Shown one piece after another: positions 34,475-49,400 of a stretch of 64,000 bases of DNA. Below the pieces are notes generated by a model. It searched no databases, was not told the DNA's origin, and saw nothing but the letters and a program-made list of their open reading frames with translations. The number at the start of each line of letters is the position of its first letter. The first letter of the stretch is position 1. Made by a program: the position numbers and the translations under genes. The stretch is from Patiria miniata (taxonomy: Eukaryota > Echinodermata > Asteroidea > Valvatida > Asterinidae), in NCBI RefSeq assembly GCF_015706575.1, contig NW_024037060.1:565501-629500 (forward strand). Direction: 5' to 3'.

Positions 34475-37400
34475 TCATCGCACTTCTCGATGGAATCCAC
34501 CGGCTACGGTTCCCCCCGCCAACGATGGCCGTTGCGATACCGTGGAAGCAGCCGCCGCTGCCGCCGCTGCCGCAGCGTCTTTGCCGAAGCTGGGCGGGGG
34601 CAGTCCGCCGGTTAGCCCGGGTGGTGGGTAGGGTGCGTAGGCGGCTGCCGTGGCCGCGGTGTACGGTCCTAGCGGGCTGTACCACGGAGTAAGGAAAGGG
34701 GCTGTCCACAGGCCCTGCCGCTGGGCAATCTTCAGGCGAGCCATCATCTGTTTCTTCCATTTCGTCCTGTGTAACATTCAAAAATGAAAAGTAAAACAAA
34801 TATATTGAATAAAATGGTTACATTTGTGCACAAAAACGTGGTTCTGAAAAGAACCAGTGGGAGAATACTGTTATCAACGTTTCGGAGAGTATACTCCGTC
34901 CTTCCTCGGGAGACTATGCAATATAGACCCCTTGCACGATGCCCCTCACTGAGGGCAGTTTCTCTCATTTAAATTCAGTAACAGTTACAAGTACAAAGCG
35001 TCAATACTCATCATCCACATAGAGGAACAAAGACATGCCCTCAAAATGTGACGTTAAGTGCAAGGCGTCTATATAGTGTACACTACTTTCCAATTTTGAT
35101 TTAATGTTTCAGTTTTAACTTGTACCCCTCACGTGTCCCTGTTAAGGCATCACAGTTTGACATTCCCTTGAATTTCTGCCAAGAAAAACAGTTTTTTACA
35201 AAGGCTTTCTTTCTCCATTACAGACACATCAATTTTTGAAATGGAAACCGATAACATGTAAAACTCACAAGCAATGTACCCTAATTGAATTTAACGTGTA
35301 CCCGTCAACCAACTGTCATATTACAACCTAATCACTGTTTCACATGCCAAATTATTGTTACAAAATCTCCACATCTCTAAATTCAAAAATCAATTTGGAT
35401 AAAGATATATCGCACGCAGAAAAAAATTCAGTGTCTCACGAACGGACAGATTCAAATAAGAAACAAGCAAAAACACTGTGCAGAAATGTGGTTATGCCAT
35501 CCGTCCATCACAGGCTCCCGCTATAGATCTGTTCAATCAAGCGTAATTAACCCCAATGGCGAGCTGCTTAAACGCCGATATTGTTACCGGTAATAATGAT
35601 GATTCTACCCGTTGGCACGGCGGGTTAGGATCGATATTTCATCCCAGTCTTGCGCTGCCGATAATTACTCCCGCTTGGTTCCTGTACGCCGTATATCACC
35701 GCGTGGGGACAAAACGCAGTGGTCTTCCGTCCGTACTGACAAGCATTATATGGGCACCCTCACCTCAAATTTCAAACAAGCCCTCCAATTATTATTCATT
35801 TGTGTATAATTTCTTATTCATCATCCCATGTAGAAGTTTTGTTTGCAAAATATGAATTATAAATTCCTTTGATAGGAAAAGTACCAGCATGCTGCTTCTG
35901 CAAAGGCAAACCTACGTGTGGTTACTTTGCAAATGTCGAATCTATATTATACGACTTTTTCTTTATCATTCTCTCTGACGCCGACAGTTGTCCTGAACGA
36001 TACTAGTTTTTTACAAGGCATTACGGAAACCAGAAGGATGTTCACTATCAATTTGAAATTAAAAAATACCTGATAAATGAAAGGGCAAACAACTGAGGCC
36101 CAATGATGAAGCAACTTATTAAGAAAAACCAACATTTTAAAACTTGTAAAACTCTTGATAATGGATGATTTCTAGATTCGAATTACAAAAATACAATAAA
36201 GTTTTACGCTAATCATTAGAAAACGGACAGACAGAAAAATGATATCGGATTTATTTTCATTTCAGCGTGGTTTAAAGCGCCCTGGTGCACCGTAAAGTTA
36301 CTCGATACCGCCCGTGAAGGAATGGCGGTTGTCGGTAACTGTCACAACACGGTGTCTTTTACACCGCGACTCAAGACAGCAACCATGTATCGTCTGATCG
36401 CATCCACGGTGTCGAGTTGTCTCTCTGGGTTACTGTATCTCCCCCTTCTTGAGTCTTTGACTATTAATGGAAAAACACATAGCTGTTGCTCCCTCATCAG
36501 ACGGAAGGGCATACCGGTAATAAGCCCGAGAGATGCGGTTTTGTTGAGGCTTATTAGATAGGGAGAGATGGGGAACAGAGACCACGTCATTCGGCCAAGT
36601 TTTGCCGTGAACGAACAGGACACCGCGGAGAAAATCATTTGGCCGCGGTGATCGAATCTGCCACCGCAGGCAAGTCAAGAGCGGTGTATAAATAACGCTT
36701 ATCCACCTTTAGATGGCTCTTGAGGACTGACTGAGCCCCGGTAAACACAGCATCTTAACCAAGCCCCTTGAGCTACTCTGAAAGCCGATACCTGCGCGCA
36801 ACGACCCATCACGGGTCCAAGTAGACACGCTGGCTCCGGAGATATACCGACGAATCGGAACCCCCCGGTTAACTTATTTTTTCTCTTATCTCCGCGTCCG
36901 CTGGCCAAGCGCCCACACACTGTACATACCCGTGCGGAAAAGAAAACAACCTGTGCGCAAGGTTTTTGTTTCATCTTCCCAAAAGGAGAAAAAAAAGTAG
37001 ACAAGACAAAAGTTTGTTGTGCCAGTAATGACTGCAAATCAGGTAAGGCCAGGATAGGGAGGAACAAGCGATGTTGCGTGGAGTATTATGGAGCTCCCTA
37101 GGCGGCGTGTTAGCTTGCAGCCCGTGGGGGCGCAGCGCCCAAACGCCCGCTTCTCCAAGTCTGCACTGGCCGGTGTTTTCTTTAATTGCTTCGAATTCTA
37201 ATTACGCGGAATAAAAGACCGGCGATGGCTGTTTCGGTAACATGCACGTGCCGGGCTGAAAGGACGGGTATAAAATAGCTCACCTGCTGGTAAAAGCGAG
37301 ATGGAACGAAGGGGGGTTGGGAAAACTAGAGTGTATCAGGATAAAAATTCGCACCGCGGCACGCGACGATTGTACTTTCGTCTTTGTCGACGGGCTGGTT

Positions 37401-40400
37401 AAGTGCAGGACGGATCGAATTAGTGTTGGGGATTGTCTTGTTCCCAGACTCCCTCATTTAGTAGGAACAAAGGGTGGACATGTCATGAAGTCACACATTC
37501 CCCTTCGTACCTGACTCTTCAGAACCCATCAGATTTTTGGCTTTTCTAAATTAATTTTGTTGCCTTACCGCCGTGGTTCAAAGCTTTGATGACATTCCCA
37601 ATAATCGTTTATTCTAATTGATGTATATTTTAAAATAATTTTCTTATTTTCATTCCATGCCTTCTATGGTTAATGAATTTATCATTGAAGCATAAGACCC
37701 AGAAAACAACCGACAGTTTTTTTTAATATGTATAAAATTGCTTGCTTGGAGTATACTCATACTGAACGTATAATGCAAATTGTTTTTGCTAACAAGGCCC
37801 GGGACCCACATCAATATTAATGGAAGATGCACTTAACAGTTTTTCTCTTTAATGGCAGGTCTTTTTTTTTCTGTAAGAGGAGCAAATGTTTTTTTCTTCT
37901 AAAAATCCAATTGGAAGTTCACAAGTTATCTTGAATCTAGAATCAATTATGATGAAATCATTTCATTGCAAACACTGAACAACCGTATCATCCGGCTGTT
38001 GCCAGTAGACTCTTTTCAAGAAGTGAGACACGATTACACCCTGTAATTCAAACAGATTGTCGGGGCAGCAACCGACAGCGATGGCGCTAATTAAGAGACA
38101 AGTTAGCGATGAGAACCGCTGATCTGCATGCCCGTAGTCGAGTCTCGAATCCTGGCCGAGCCCGGGCTTCGCTCGCGGCATGCCCCGGTCCGCGCCCCGT
38201 CCTCTCCTTGAACGGTTGCCTGGTCATTGATTGTCGGTCTCCGGCGGGTTAAACACTCTATAATAAACCTGCCGTGCTTCATGTACACGCGTGTCCCAAC
38301 AAAACACAAGCGACACTCAACTGAGATGGAAAACAGTAACTCCAAAACAGGCCTCCGTATTTCAATTTGGATACACCGCGGCTAACTCGAGCCATGCAGC
38401 GACCCTCGGACAGCGCGGCGAGCCGAGAGATTCTTCTCTCCCCCCTTGAGGAAATCAATACATCCCCTCACCGTGTTCCGTGTAATAGTCCCTCGCGCAA
38501 TTTCCATTAAAGATTATCGTTCGGCTGATGGAATTTGTTTTAGTGTAAACGACATAATTAATAAGCCATTTCCTAATATCATTGGGTCATTGATTTGGGG
38601 GGATATATAGGGGTTCTTGGTTGGCAGACGAGTGGCTCTGGTCAGCCCCCCCCCCCCCCCCCCCGTACTCCAAATAGCTTGGAGTGGTGTTCACTCATTA
38701 CCAGTACGGGGGAAGTTTAGGAAGGCTTGATGATTTGCGTATGCAATCGATTTAAGAGTTTGGCCGAGAGAGTCAATACGATCCCCTTTGCAGCTCGCTA
38801 GGCGCTAGGCTGCGTATACACTGCGTGCTGAGATTCAGGGGCCTTTTTTTTAATGGAACACGCAGCTATTTCAGCTGACGGGAGACGGTGTCGCCGTTTC
38901 ATCGATCGCTCTGAAGCGAGCTGCAAACTCGGTCCAACTCTCTAGGACAAAACATCAGACCGTCAGATCATTAGCGTCCACAAAACGTGTCTTTATCACT
39001 CAAAAGGGAGCGGAACACTCTTGTTTATTCATTTCAATTTTATTTAATGATCAGTTGTGAATCATCTTACCAAATAAAACCTACGAAGACGTCATGAATG
39101 CATCAAAATCGGAACAACCATTAAACCAGTTTTCACTAATGTATTCTGAAAGGTAGATTTCAAGAATGAATCATTTTTAGACTGTTTTCTAGAGTTTACA
39201 GAGGCAATTATTTATGAATCACCGTAATATCCGTATTTTCCATAGATTTGATCAATCTTAACCCATTACCGATGTCGACTGACCGGGAAAGCATAGGCCC
39301 AAGTCAACCCTTTTCAGGTCAGATTGCTCAATATATAAAGGCTTCATTCTGTCTACAAGGCACAATCAAAAGCTGGACTCCTGTTTCTGACATCATAATT
39401 TAACAGGACTGCATTGTTTCAGTTTTCGTATTTGAGGGGCTAAATGCGGTAAAAAAAATGTTGGCATAATAGTAGATTTTGCTTTACTTTCCCAACCTCA
39501 TCCCCATGCTGTCGAGCAGTACGCTTTAAACGGCTCTGCAATCTTGAACATTATATTAGGAACATGATAGTATGGTACACGATATAAATCCATTCCTTGC
39601 TGTTGCGAGATCGAATCAGAATCAGCCTACAGGAAGCAAGTTTCATGGGACCTAATGGGTCTGCTATTGTCTCCAGGTTGAAAGTAGTTCACGGGGACGA
39701 GGCTGTTATTTCCCGCGCTTTATTCGAGCAAACAAATTTTAATCTGAAAACGCCCTCTATTTATTAACTCAACTCTGACGTCAGACACGAATTTGTTCTT
39801 ATACTTAAAAAACTCAATTCTTCCTTTATTACTTCGTGTTTCTTAACCTTTCTTTAATCACCAATCTCTCAAAAATCCGAAGTTGTCTGTTTTGATATCA
39901 GCCTATGCATATTTTTGTTTTCGTCCGAAGCAAAAATTGAATCCCTTTTAAAATATTAAAATACACGTGTGCAACTTTTAACGCAGAACATCTGATCTCC
40001 AGAAAAAAAAGAATGCATCCCAGAAGACTTCACGGCTATTGGCATAACCTCTTTTTTTCTTGTTCCTAGAACAGAACTGCTAAGATCGCCCTCAGTCTTT
40101 GCCAAGGAAACGGTTGACGGAGGAAATCGATGCTTGTAAAGGTTCCTCAGATGTACTCTGCACCGGGACTTAAAAGGGTAGAGGCTAGGTACATGTCGAC
40201 ACCAGCATTTACCATGATTGGACACCAGGAATTGAACTGTCTCAATATAGTAATCAATGGCTTCTCGTGTTCAGTCGTATGCGTGCCTAGGTAACAATAT
40301 TGTAGAAAAGTTCCACCCCCTCTTTGTATGTTATTAATTAATAATCAACCGGTGTGGGGTGAAAGGAGGCTATAGTAGACACAGTAGACGAAAACTGTGA

Positions 40401-43400
40401 ATGCATTCGTACACAATGACGTAATAATATGCAATTCTTTGTGTGTAGCCTCAGTACTGTTCAAATGCGGCATTTCCGTACAAAGAATAAAACCGAGGGA
40501 TATGGCGTATACCATGATTTAACACAGAATTCTATGGTCGTACTATTATAAATGACATATATGAATTGTATTGACGACATTTTGTTGTAAGACTTCAATG
40601 TGGCTATTGCTGTGGGTATATAACTAAGGGGCATGGGGCACGCCCCCCCCCCACTCGATCGAGGACAGTGCCCTCCCCCTTCCCGTGCCCCCTCTCCTAC
40701 TCACTTGTGGAAGGCGAAGATTAGCTTTTCATTGGAAATCCATTTATTGCCCCCTCTTAAAAAATATACCCTTCCAAGTGTCCCGCCCCTTTAAAGTGGA
40801 CCCCAGTTACGTCACTGGTGGCTTATATGAATTTATGAATTAGAGAAAAAAATCATTGCGCATAATTACACGTTATCTAAGTAAAAGCGGAAAACAGGCA
40901 GACAAGTCTTGGACGATACTAAGAACAGTTTCAGAAGGCTAACCTGCAAACGATAAGCTGGATAGAAAAAATACGCAAATAAAGCTAGCACAGTAAGAAA
41001 ACAGAAGTGCCATTCAGATTAGAGATCCTCACTTAAAATGACAATGAATAAAATGCTGCTTGGTTGAAGCCAAACTAGTCCCATGTCCTACAACTAAACT
41101 AACCTTCTGTTCTGGAACCACGTCTTGATTTGTGTCTCGGTCAGGTTCAGGGCCATGGACAGCTCCAGACGTTTGCTGACACTCAGATACTTGTCGGCCT
41201 TAAACTCCTCCTCCAGTCGTTCCAGTTGCTTCGAGGAGTAGGCTTGGCGGGGTTTGCGGTCCACACCAGGCTTTCTGGGCCGTCTACCAAGTGGTTTAGG
41301 TCCTAGTGGGAAAATTGATAAAAATAAATCGTATGTACATCTTTAAAAAAAAATATATTGATGACGAAATTATGAGACAGTGCCGTCCCCCAGAGAGAGC
41401 AGTCTTTGACCTCTTTGTACATGTACCTTACTGACTCACTGACTCATTGTCACTTGTGAACCGGGCAGTGTTATCATATAGGAGTACCATGTGACGTCAG
41501 TGAATGGGCTAAATGCGGCCCATTGTTATACACAGATGCACGTAAAGACTTCCATTAAATAGTAGCTCTGCGTCAATTGCATAGATTTAGCCCAGCTTGA
41601 GTAAGATCGCCTTGACTTTTTTTTCCAATTATACAAAGATATATCAAACAATTGAAAATAAAAAAATAAAAATTAGGTTATTCGTGGACATTGTTTTTTT
41701 GTAAAGATTCACCGTTAGCGCACGAGATAAATCGGAAAGGCCCGCGGGCCCATTTTTATTGGCTAAAATAGCAACTTAAAGACACAATCCCGAGAAATTG
41801 AATTAGCGAGAAGCGGGCATTAATGGAGCGAGTAAACGGGCAGCGCGGTGTATGTGATTAAGAAACAGGTGCATCGTGGCCAAGGCGAAGGAAGGGGAAA
41901 CCCGTCAGGGCGGCAATGTTTTCTTCTGCAGTCAAGTATAGTCATCACTGACCATAATGTGCATGTTCTTTGGTTCGCGAACTTTTCAAGGTTGCAGACC
42001 GGTAAATAAACTGCTATAAACCCAAGTGATAAACCCCCCATTTCCAAATATCAGCAACATGACTCACGACTCTCCATACAATTTAAGCATATTTATCTTC
42101 TTTCATTTTCTGTTCAATGTTTTTGGGGCAATCCAATGACTTTTGTGAGAAATTTCCATCGAACGATAATCATCCCTAAAAGCAGTCCTGAAGGCCATCG
42201 CCATTTTGAAAAGAAATGATGCCTACTCTCCATTGCATAATAGAGCAATTTGGGGCCCACTTTCATTCACACTTGACAGAAATACATAAGCTCGCAGTCC
42301 TGTCCTCGGCTTTCACCCTTCTTTTTCACAAACTCTCAAGTTTTCAAGGCCTTTTTGCTGGCCTGCACCCTTCCCTTCATGATGCCATGACAATATTCCA
42401 TTCGTTTGATTTGTTTCTAGCCCCAAAGCTCCTTTTTGCAACCTTAGATCATATACACGTAAACGCTGCTGCCAACTGCAATCCGCAGAAATATTGAAAC
42501 AATTTTATTGAATGAATTCTTAGCTAAATCATTGGTACACAACTTTCACTTAAAGTTGAAAGAAAGAAAACAAACAAACATTTGTTCTTATTGCACACTA
42601 TGAAATAACCAAGCAAATAACCTGACAAACAATTCTCTTTTCACGCCCCGTTCTAAAACTACAGATGCGATTATGAGCACCCAGCATAATACTTACCTAT
42701 TCAGAAGAAACCACTTTAGAATATTTAGTACTCTTCAATTGTCATTATACTCAGTTTGACCTTGCGTTGAGTTCATCTTTTAATGCCACTTAATTAGAAT
42801 CATCTCAGGATTATGAATTACTTGGGATTGTTAGACCCTAGTTCCACCTCTACCTCTACATTTTACCCTCTTATACAGACACGTTTTAATACTGTACCGG
42901 TATAACTGCAAAAAGGAACAAAAATAGACGCAGGTTCATTAAAAAAATCATTACATTATGATCCGTCCGTTCCGCGCGGATAGATCCTCGTCAAGGTATG
43001 ATAATTATGGTTGCATCCCGACAATTGAAAGTGTCTAATAAAACCGAATAATTTCTGTGTTAATCGCATTCAAAAATCATCTTCTTGCTGGCATCATTAG
43101 GTTTGTCCTTCGAAATATATTTCGTTCTTTTTTAGTGATGGCGCTTTATCATTAGTGAAGAATTATAACGCGGCCCAAACCGAAAACTCAATTATGGGAT
43201 GCTTAGAGATGAGTCTAATGTTGTCTCATTTAAAAAAAAAAAGGCTGAAGGACAGGGTAGTGGAAGTCTTTGTTCCAGTTTTCCACGAACTTTAGCACCA
43301 GCTGCATGGTTCGATCGTTTCAATGTGTCATTTTGTTTTGTTGATCCCGATTTTGAGCATTTTTCAGTGCGCCTTCGTGAGACTGCCAAAAAGAGTGGCT

Positions 43401-46400
43401 GAAATGTTCAACAGCTGGGAACGATGTACGATAACAGTTGAGGGCAATAATGCTGGAATCTTTTGATGGACATAACCCCGTGTTTTCTGTATTTTAATTT
43501 TTTGAGTCTTGAAAATAAAGGCACTCTGCAATTTGGAGAATGTTTCTGGAAACGCTCCTTAAATACGCCTTTAAAACTAAAGTATGTCAGCATAACCCAT
43601 GCCGTAGACATGAATTCGACCCTACAATAATCTTAATGGACACGGAGGTTAGAGTTTGTGTTTGATTGTTACGGTTAGTTCAAAGATGAATTTCCCGTTG
43701 TTCAATGTCTCATTCAAAAGTGAATAACGTTTTATATTGCTATTGGAAAATAGCAATTAAAAAAAACCTATTTTCGAGGTGAAAGTCGATAATAGCATTT
43801 TCGAGTTTCACCTCGGAAAATGGATTTGTTTTCAACTGCTATTTTCATACAGCAATATAAAACATCATTCACTTATGAAGGAGACATTGAACACGAAACT
43901 CCACCACCCTTTTACACAGGGCTGCAGACGCCAAAATCAGAATTAAGTAGTTTAAACAAATCGTACAAATTGAAAATATGTAAATAAAACAAAAATCATT
44001 TTTTGTAGAGTAAGGGGTTTGCACCTTTAATTAAAACTGTTTCAAAAACAGTCTTAACGAGGCTGCCTGGCCTCTTCGCCCGCTCTGTTCAACTGATGAA
44101 TGCAATCAAATCCAAGACCCTTCTGTTTTCTTCATGGTTTTTTGAACGTCAACTTTTTCTGGACATTTGCCGCCAGCTTTCCAGGCAAAGATTCCCAGGT
44201 TAATATTATGTCAGGTATAACACTTTGCTATGTTTTAAGTCTCCCTTGCAAATATAACCTGCATGACAATCATGCCAACACTTAATATATTACGACATAT
44301 AACTATCCCACTCGCCTGCTTTTCAAAAAGATTATTGGAGTGAAAAAGGGACCATTTTAGAAGAAAACTAACAATTCTCCAAACCTGATCAATTGCAAAG
44401 GAGATGCTTGGGAATCAGAACGTGAGACTCAAATTTAGTTGGTGCATCCCATAAAATAATTTTAGCTAGTACTCCCCCAAGGAATAGTTACTGAAACGCC
44501 CATGTTTATTTGTACCAAGCTCACACCCTGTGTGTCCGTTCTTCCTTTTGTGTGAACTATTGACGTTCCTCCCGTTTGCTTGTTGCATGTAACGGTGCCA
44601 AGGACATATTATTGCCCACAAAATAGGGCTAAACAAACTGCAGGTCAATACACAGGTCTGCGAGCCAAAAGTAGACCATCGGACGATAAAACGCTATTTG
44701 GCAGGGTTATTATTGGGCTGATTGTCGCCCAAACAAGACGACAATGTAACCGGGTGAATAATTGAAGAGATAGACAGAACGTAGACATCTAATGATGCAC
44801 TCACTATCGACTTTCTTTAGGAAACCCTATGATGCCGAGACGTATTTGTTATATATCGCTTTGGACCCCTGTTTCAGGATTAAGAAGTGAGAACAAGTTA
44901 AATAGGTACAAAAATCTTAATGGTTCACAATGGACACTTTTAAATACTGTTTCATTTGCAAAAATTGAAACCAGCGACTAGACAATTTAGAGTGAAAATC
45001 ATATTATTGAACTCTGCAAAAAAGAAAGAATCGATACTGTGGAAACTCCAGTATAAACTCGACGTATTCGGTTGAAGGAATTTCACTGTACATTTTGTCA
45101 CTACTTTCAGTCGTTAGTGAATCTCAACTCCAATAGATTGAAAGATTTTTTTCAACAAAAGAGTCAATAGTTTGAAAGCATCGCCATGGGCGTCGCCAGG
45201 ATTTTTCGAGAGGGGGTAAAACATATTTTTCCCGAAAAAATCTTGTATTTCGCAACATATTCTCGATTTATCATTTTCAGAGGGTGGGGGGGGGGCAGGG
45301 ACATTCCCCCCCCCCCTTGCAGTAGGTCGGCGCTCGGTTATAGCACGGTAGTTGCTCTAAACGCCCTTCCTCCATGGTCGAACTAAATGCATTCAAGAGC
45401 AACCTGACGTTGTTAAATAATTGTCAGGCATTGTAATAATGTAGGCTACTTCGCGTGCCACGTTTATTCCCACCAAATTCCCGGAAGACATGTGAGGAAC
45501 CACTCGAAATAATGCGGGTATTCGGCACGGTCCATAAACTACAGTGGAGGGAGGGGGACGAGAAGGCATTCCCCCCTCCTTTGCTCGTACCCCCCCCCCC
45601 CCCGCAAACAGGACGCTGGGATACTGATGAATTCACGCTCTGATTGGTTGGATTTTGCGTGACCTGTGACCTGCGCTTCATCACGGTCATGACTCTGCAA
45701 GGTTTAAAACGGCTTTTATTCCAGCTTAGAGATTTTTTTTCGCTGAAAAGCGTAATAATGTAGGACATTTTGTAAAAATTATCTGTGCTTTAAATTTACA
45801 ATTCCCGTCACTTGCTCAGGCTCCGTTTCGAATCACGAACGGTCGGATTGCATTATGCGACGGTCAAAATTTTGTCCACATGGTCCGCAATGCAACAGAA
45901 ATCACATCCGGTATATATGGAACGCGTGCATTTCTATGGGAAGTTTTCGGATAGCATTTGCGCACATTGTCTAACTGCGGTCTTGAACAGCTGCAGCCAG
46001 ATGCTGTATACATAGGTCATAGGCCACTTCCTTCACAATATTCTGTGAAGCTCATCAGCGTATCCCAGCGTCCTGTTTGCAGGGCGGGGGGTACGAGCGA
46101 ATACCCCTTCCCTCTTCACTGTTAATATACGTGTCACTGCCCCCCTCCACTCCCCTTGAAAAATTGATGCACCCCTCCCACTCCCCCCCCCCCCCCCCCC
46201 AAAGTTTGACCCGGACCTATAGTTACGTCACTAGGCCCGGGATACGTATGCAGCTCGAAATAAACAAAATAGCTGGTTATTTCACCATTTTGTGTTGTTA
46301 TTTAATTAACCAAATCTACATACAATACATGCAGGGCCTATGCAATATCAAGTTTAAAATATATTCTTATATTTTCAAATATCACCTTATTTGACCTTTT

Positions 46401-49400
46401 CTTGGCATTTTACAGGGTATTTTGGAGCCATTTTGTTATTATGCTAAGTTGCTAACGCCAACATCCATACTCATGAGCTTAAATGTGATGTCATTCCAGG
46501 CAGAAATCTCAATGTTACAGCTATTTCAGGACAAGAAGTTGCTAGAATTCTGGATATTTTGCTGTTATAAATCTTACTTACTTTAGTACCGATGAATGCA
46601 CAAAAGGTCCACTCAAGGCATTGCCCTCTAAGATGGCTGCTAAGCATAAGGTCTATATTATAACGGTGCTTATTAGAGGGATTATCGAAACTGCATTAAT
46701 GTTTCCCTTGGGGCTGTGCGGTCTTGCGACCAGTCACAATCCACAACTATTCTCCCAATAAATCGATACCGGTGCTGGTTTTGTTAATCGTTGGGTAGCA
46801 GACATAAACCACCAGCTCTGTTGAGGAGACAACAAAATAAGCTGGGGACCGTTCTGCAATGGTTCTACCGGCAAAATGTCAGGCTAGACTGATTATGTCC
46901 CCACTCGGAACGCGTGGCGGGGTGCTAACGCTCTCCGCGTGTGGTACTTTCTCCATAATACCAGTCAACGCGGACACTTAACAAACCCCTATTCATTTGG
47001 AACACTAATAGTTTAACAGGACAATGGGGATAAATCAATTCGGCAGTGTTGCCTTTAAAAAAGAAGAGAACAATGTGGCCGACGTCTGGTTTAGTAAGAG
47101 ATGACACCCATCATGAAAAAAGGCCATTTTGCATTATGAATTGTTCTAAATGTGTATCAAAATTAAGGTATTTGTGATACGTCGCCAGCCGTACAGCTTT
47201 CGAACGCAGAATGGAACTGATGAGTGATTTTTTAACAATAAAAGAACAAATGAGATCTTCTAAAGCTGTTCAATTGTAATAAAAAAAAAGTGGGCAAATG
47301 GTTGGATATTTTTGTTGTGTTTGGTCAACATACCAACTGCCGACACTCATTCTTCCCAATTTGGTCAATTTTTACCCGTATTAACCAACAATGAGGTAAC
47401 TTCGTACCAATGTTGGGCAAATAACATTGCCCAACAAACAGTGTTTTACCAAACTTATTTATGTTTTTTGTAAACACTTTACGGCCTCATCACAAATTTA
47501 AGAGAATCTGTTGGTACAGAAACTATAGTTACTTTCGTTTCAGATGTTATTTTGTTAAAATGATTTTCCCAATTTTGTGTATTCTTTCAGTGATGGAAGC
47601 TTCTTCATATAACTCATTAGTCTCATTATAGGATACAACTAAACCAGACCGTTATTATTAGATCAAATATCAATGTCGTAACTTTTTTCAAAAAGACAAT
47701 AAGTTGCCTAGAGAATAGAATTTTCTCGGCATACCCGCGGCAAAATATTCATAAATATATCATAACGGGATTTTGTAACAATATTTAATTATGCCGGAGT
47801 TTTAGTAATAAAACCGTACACGCACAAAACTGTTAATAATGAGAAATCGATATTTCAAACAATGAAATCAATAACATCGAAAAAAAGCTGATAAATTGAT
47901 TATCGATTTGTTTTCCTTCCGAAAATTAAAAGTAAAGAAAGTAAATGTTAGCAAAAAAACTCTATAATACCCATGTATCTTGCCAAGAGTGTTTGCGAGG
48001 ATACATGCACAAGGCAACTGTCATCTGTAAACATTTGTCTTCGTCTCAGAATATTTCTTGATTCAAAGTTAAAAAAAAATATTAAAATGAAAAAGCTCCG
48101 TGTGGAACAGCTTGTGCTATCCAAAGAATTATTATTATTATTAATTTTAAAGAGTGTGGCTTAGTTGAGAATGTGAAATGGCTAACAACTCCAAAAAGCA
48201 TTACTATTTCTTTTGGAGTGTTTTTGCACTGAAATGTTTACATCGGTCCATCTGGGCAAACTTTTACTTTCGTAAATTTGAAGAAAAATAACACCGCTGA
48301 TATCATGAACTTGATGAACACAATCACATACTTCGAATAATAGTTGTTTTCATCGCCGTCATCAGTTTTCAATGTTACAGGTTTAAAAAGCTGTGCGCAT
48401 TTAAAGATATCGAAAACGTGCGACATGCGTTTTGGCTCAAGGGTGTAAACTGTCGGGGGGGATGGAGGGTATCAGGCATGTGCCTCCTTTTTATGCATGA
48501 TTTTCCTATTTTTGTTGGGGCCAAGGGGAGAAGGGGTCGAGGTTAGACCACCTAACCCCCGACCCAGTAGATCTGCCACTGTATAATTCGAGCAGAAAGT
48601 TGTAATGCATGACTTGTCCTGCACATAAGTAGCTACACAGGTGCGTGCATGGTGGGAAAAACCTGTTTGGTCATCATACGGGTATGTTTGCATGTCCATT
48701 AGTTAATTCGCACACTCATTGCTCCAGGGAAAATTATAAGCATATTAAGACATTGTGTATCCATCCACGAAAGAAACTGAAGTTTATGTGGAACCTAAAA
48801 ACTTTTGTTTCCAGACTCCTCTTAGGAGGGGAGGATTACAAGATATCGGGGAAATATCTGCTGACCAATTTTGAGAACTGTTTGATGTCACGTTGTGTAC
48901 TTGGCGTTATTTTACAGCAGCATCCATTAGATTTGTTTTATCAAGACGCAAGACACGCAAGGAGACATCCTTGAAGCTCAAGTTGCAATGACAGTACAAC
49001 AGACAAGTTCCCCGGTACCTGTGGTGGTCATAAATCAATTGGTTCAGACCGCATTTTAATTTGGTGTGAGTGTTTCAGACTTACCTGGGATATTAGGCCG
49101 GCCAAAGCCTGCCGCTTGACACCACGATGACCAGACGGGTAGACCACCGGTAGACGCACCGTACGCGTACTGCAACGCCGCTGCGGACGGGCTGCCGAAA
49201 CAGTGGCCGGGTGGCGGTAGCCCCCCTCCCCCCGGTGGCCCAGTCATCACCGGCACCCCCGTGTCCCTCACTGCCGTCGGACGGAACAAGTGTGCCCCGT
49301 AATCACCACCCAGGGACGACTTGGACTCATCTACCGGTCTGCCGTCCAGTTTGTGGTGGTGTCGGCTGTGGTGGTGGGACGGTGAAGTCTGTGTGGAGGA

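Larger units (their letters stand above)
41303..49084 (-). other. Homeobox gene intron 1 (7.8 kb)
   Basis: Donor GTAAGT after exon 1 and acceptor CCCACTAG before exon 2. It hosts a foldback element (43700-43892), an inverted G/C-run repeat pair (about 45540-46140) and G-run repeats near 45287 and 48455. Confidence 0.8.

Noticed and set aside
34461..34799. Alternative open frame overlapping homeobox exon 3
   Set aside because: The spliced frame that completes homeodomain codon 53 and continues TKWKKQ is clearly the right one.
42216..42497. 93-codon open frame in homeobox intron 1
   Set aside because: Low-complexity-free but without any recognisable domain, splice context or duplicate support; likely chance.
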